From: Pontiella sp.
Lineage (GTDB): Bacteria; Verrucomicrobiota; Kiritimatiellia; Kiritimatiellales; Pontiellaceae
NCBI GenBank assembly: GCA_029935255.1
Contig: JAOZKS010000120.1
Location: 1 to 7,559, forward strand
Direction of reading: 5' to 3'
DNA length: 7,559 nt
Positions 5,996 through 7,559 of this stretch are shown one piece after another. Both the position numbers and the translations under genes were made by a program. The stretch's first letter is position 1; each line of letters begins with the position of its first letter. Under the pieces are notes generated by a model that saw nothing but the letters and a program-made list of their open reading frames with translations, was not told the origin of the DNA and ran no database searches.

Positions 5996-6232
5996 TTATT
6001 TCGAAACCTTCAAGTTCGAGATTGCAATGGGAGCTTCCATTTCAACCACACCACCATGGGGGTTTTCTTCTGTTTTACGCATGTGTTTCTTAACAAAGTT
6101 CAGCCCTTCAACCAATGCACGCCCGGTCTGGGGGCTGGTTTGGAGAACTTTACCCGTCTTGCCTTTGTCATCGCCGGCAACAACGACTACCGTGTCGCCT
6201 TTCTTGATGTGACATTTTACAACATTCTTCAT
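5996..6232 (-). CDS. rplX: 50S ribosomal protein L24 (short form)
   Basis: L24 is an assembly-initiating large-subunit protein that binds the 5' end region of 23S rRNA near the exit tunnel. The product is 78 residues. The KOW motif region KKGDTVVVVAGDDKGKTGKV (10-29) is intact, followed by VEGLNFVKKHMRK (41-53), NPHGGVVEMEAPI (57-69) and SNLKV. The protein stops there. E. coli L24 has about 25 more residues, and the usual DPKTGKPTRVG segment that follows SNV in most L24 proteins is missing. The stop is followed by a 43-base spacer with no continuation, so this looks like a natural short form rather than a recent frameshift. The AAGAGGA ribosome binding site is strong. rplN lies 20 bases upstream. 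Confidence 0.95.
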   Translation of the reverse strand: MKNVVKCHIKKGDTVVVVAGDDKGKTGKVLQTSPQTGRALVEGLNFVKKHMRKTEENPHGGVVEMEAPIAISNLKVSK

Positions 6233-6252
6233 ACTAAATCCTCTTGGTATGC

Positions 6253-6618
6253 CTACAGCACTTCCGGTGCAAGCGATACAACCTTCATGAAGTCGGCTTC
6301 GCGCAACTCTCTCGCAACCGGCCCGAAGATCCGGGTTCCGACAGGATTCCCTTTGTCATCAACGATGACCGCCGCATTGCTATCAAAACGAAGGCAAGAA
6401 CCGTCCGCCCGACGAATCGTATTCTTTGTGCGAACGATAACCGCTTTGCAGAGTTCGCCCTTTTTCACAACGCCGTTGGCCTGAGCTTCCTTGACTGTTA
6501 CCCGGATAACCTCACCCACTCGCGCAAACTTGCGCTTGGTTCCAAGAACACGGATGCACATGACACTGCGCGCTCCCGAGTTATCCGCCACTTTCAAACG
6601 TGTTTGTTCCAAAATCAT
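6253..6618 (-). CDS. rplN: 50S ribosomal protein L14
   Basis: L14 lies at the subunit interface and forms bridge B8 with the 30S subunit; it is also the docking site for the ribosome silencing factor RsfS. The product is 121 residues (family 122-123), starting MILEQTRLKVADNSGA. Other marks are GEVIRVTVKEAQANGVVKKG (36-55), AVIVRTKNTIRRADGS and GTRIFGPVARELRE near the C-terminus. The start follows the rpsQ stop by 11 bases. Its AAGGUG ribosome binding site overlaps that stop codon (TAAGGTGA), so the two genes are probably translated together. Confidence 0.98.
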   Translation of the reverse strand: MILEQTRLKVADNSGARSVMCIRVLGTKRKFARVGEVIRVTVKEAQANGVVKKGELCKAVIVRTKNTIRRADGSCLRFDSNAAVIVDDKGNPVGTRIFGPVARELREADFMKVVSLAPEVL

Positions 6619-6629
6619 TGAACTTCACC

Positions 6630-6896
6630 TTATTTAGAAGATTCAGAAATAATGTCCACCAAACGCCAGCGCTTTAAACGGCTGAGCGGGCGGGTTTCCA
6701 TCACACGAACCATATCGCCTACTTTGGCGCGGTTTTCCTCGTCATGAGCATGAACTTTTTTCGTAATGCGAATTTCCTTCCCATAGAGCGGGTGGCGTAC
6801 GCGTCGTTCAATGACCACAACAATAGTCTTATCAGCTTTATCGCTAGAAACACGACCTTCGCGTGTTTTCCTCAAATGTCTTTTTGCCTCTTCCAT
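6630..6896 (-). CDS. rpsQ: 30S ribosomal protein S17
   Basis: S17 is a primary binder of 16S rRNA helices 7 and 11 in the 30S body. From the ATG at 6896 the product is 88 residues (E. coli 84). It has the expected OB-fold sequence: LRKTREGRVSSDKADKTIVV, then RRVRHPLYGKEIRITKKVHA, DEENRAKVGDMVRVMETRPL, and a C-terminal SRLKRWRLVDII. An in-frame TTG at 6911 would overlap rpmC by 11 bases. AAGGG lies 7 bases before the ATG at 6896, between the two candidate codons, so I chose 6896. It starts 4 bases after the rpmC stop. Confidence 0.97.
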   Translation of the reverse strand: MEEAKRHLRKTREGRVSSDKADKTIVVVIERRVRHPLYGKEIRITKKVHAHDEENRAKVGDMVRVMETRPLSRLKRWRLVDIISESSK

Positions 6897-6900
6897 GCCT

Positions 6901-7092
6901 CTACCCTTCAACTTTTTGGTTCTGGATGGTCTTAATGCGGGCGACCGTGCGGCGCAAATCCTTCACACGCACTGGATTTTCCAGCTGTCCGGACACCTGT
7001 TGAAGTTGCAGATGAAACTGCTCCTTCTTGATATCCACCAGCTGCTGATCCAGCTCTTCCATCGTCATTTCCTTGAGATCTTTTACCTTCAT
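6901..7092 (-). CDS. rpmC: 50S ribosomal protein L29
   Basis: L29 is a small two-helix large-subunit protein beside L23 at the exit of the peptide tunnel. The product is 63 residues, exactly the family size. It opens MKVKDLKEMTMEELDQQL, continues with the helical IKKEQFHLQLQQVSGQLENP, and ends VRVKDLRRTVARIKTIQNQK, matching the usual conserved second helix. It lies between rplP (15 bases before) and rpsQ (4 bases after), the standard position. The ribosome binding site is CAGGA, 7 bases before the ATG. Confidence 0.97.
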   Translation of the reverse strand: MKVKDLKEMTMEELDQQLVDIKKEQFHLQLQQVSGQLENPVRVKDLRRTVARIKTIQNQKVEG

Positions 7093-7107
7093 AGTAAATC
7101 CTGTCGA

Positions 7108-7527
7108 TTAATCGTGAGCGTGTCGCTGAATAAAACGAACCCGAACCGGAAGCTTAGTGGCTGCCAAACGAAGGCATTCTTTCGCCAAGACCTCTGGCAC
7201 ACCATCCAGTTCAAAGAGCATGGTTCCTGGCTTGATCACGGCAACCCATTGATCCACGGAGCCTTTACCTTTACCCATACGAACTTCCAACGGCTTTTTC
7301 GTAATCGGTTTGTCGGGAAAAATGCGAATCCACAGCTTCCCTTTACGTTTCATGGCACGGTTTGCAGCCACCCGGCACGCTTCAATCTGGATGGCACTAA
7401 TCCATCCGCGTTCCAACGACTGGAGACCGTACTCTCCATAAGCCAGCTTGTTCCCGGTCATGGCGAGACCTTTACGCGAACCGCGCTGGATTTTTCTAAA
7501 TTTCACTCTTTTGGGCATCAAAGGCAT
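7108..7527 (-). CDS. rplP: 50S ribosomal protein L16
   Basis: L16 binds near the A-site tRNA elbow between the central protuberance and stalk base, and it is needed late in 50S assembly. The product is 139 residues (family 136-144). It has MPKRVKFRKIQRG (4-16), YGEYGLQSLERGWI (30-43), IEACRVAANRAMKRKGKLWI (48-67) and EVRMGKGKG (81-89). R83 in that last motif corresponds to the arginine that E. coli hydroxylates (R81). Two close starts exist, 7527 and 7518. An AGGAG ribosome binding site 8 bases before 7527, overlapping the rpsC stop, favours the first. The second would give the more usual MPKR beginning but sits 17 bases from that site. Confidence 0.97.
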   Translation of the reverse strand: MPLMPKRVKFRKIQRGSRKGLAMTGNKLAYGEYGLQSLERGWISAIQIEACRVAANRAMKRKGKLWIRIFPDKPITKKPLEVRMGKGKGSVDQWVAVIKPGTMLFELDGVPEVLAKECLRLAATKLPVRVRFIQRHAHD

Positions 7528-7538
7528 CGGTCAAACTC

Positions 7539-7559
7539 CTAGGCTTTCGTTTCGGCTTC
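7539..7559 (-). CDS. rpsC: 30S ribosomal protein S3, extreme C-terminus (cut by window edge)
   Basis: Only six codons and a stop are in the window: EAETKA then TAG. This is too short to identify by sequence. The call rests on position: an open frame ends 11 bases before rplP, where rpsC lies in nearly all bacterial S10 operons. Charged, Ala/Glu-rich S3 C-termini are common. The rplP ribosome binding site overlaps its stop codon. Confidence 0.6.
   Translation of the reverse strand, partial: EAETKA

Overview
The window is one uninterrupted stretch of a bacterial ribosomal-protein locus. It runs from the end of the S10 operon through the spc operon and into secY-adk-map-infA-rpmJ. Every gene is on the minus strand, so transcription goes from high to low coordinates. 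In that direction the order is rpsC (3' tail), rplP, rpmC, rpsQ, rplN, rplX, rplE, rpsH, rplF, rplR, rpsE, rplO, secY, adk, map, infA, rpmJ (5' part). No gap exceeds 43 bases. secY/adk overlap by 4 bases and map/infA by 1. I see no promoter, factor-independent terminator, tRNA, mobile element or CRISPR array, so the whole window looks like the interior of one long transcript.

The right part (about 3070-7559) encodes ribosomal proteins: large-subunit L16, L29, L14, L24, L5, L6, L18, L15 and small-subunit S17, S8, S5, plus the last residues of S3. The left part (about 1-3052) encodes the SecY translocon pore, adenylate kinase, methionine aminopeptidase, initiation factor IF1 and the start of L36. 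Together these genes build ribosomes, start translation, process new N-termini and export proteins. Most starts have a clear Shine-Dalgarno sequence, often overlapping the stop codon of the gene before.

Two genes usual at this locus are missing: rpsN (S14) between rplE and rpsH, and rpmD (L30) between rpsE and rplO. The gaps there are 18 and 21 bases, too small to hold either. This pattern also occurs in Chlamydia and fits the Planctomycetes-Verrucomicrobia-Chlamydiae group. The secY-adk-map-infA-rpmJ tail is unlike Chlamydia, so a verrucomicrobial, lentisphaeral or kiritimatiellal bacterium is my best guess. That is inference from gene order, not from a tree.

I found no novel multi-gene system. 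The points worth a second look are a divergent IF1 lacking the usual basic loop, a hairpin that displays the infA ribosome binding site in its loop, possible RNA structure at the rplX-rplE junction (where S8 represses the E. coli spc operon), a short L24, and an S5 with a charged N-terminal extension and a shortened C-terminus.
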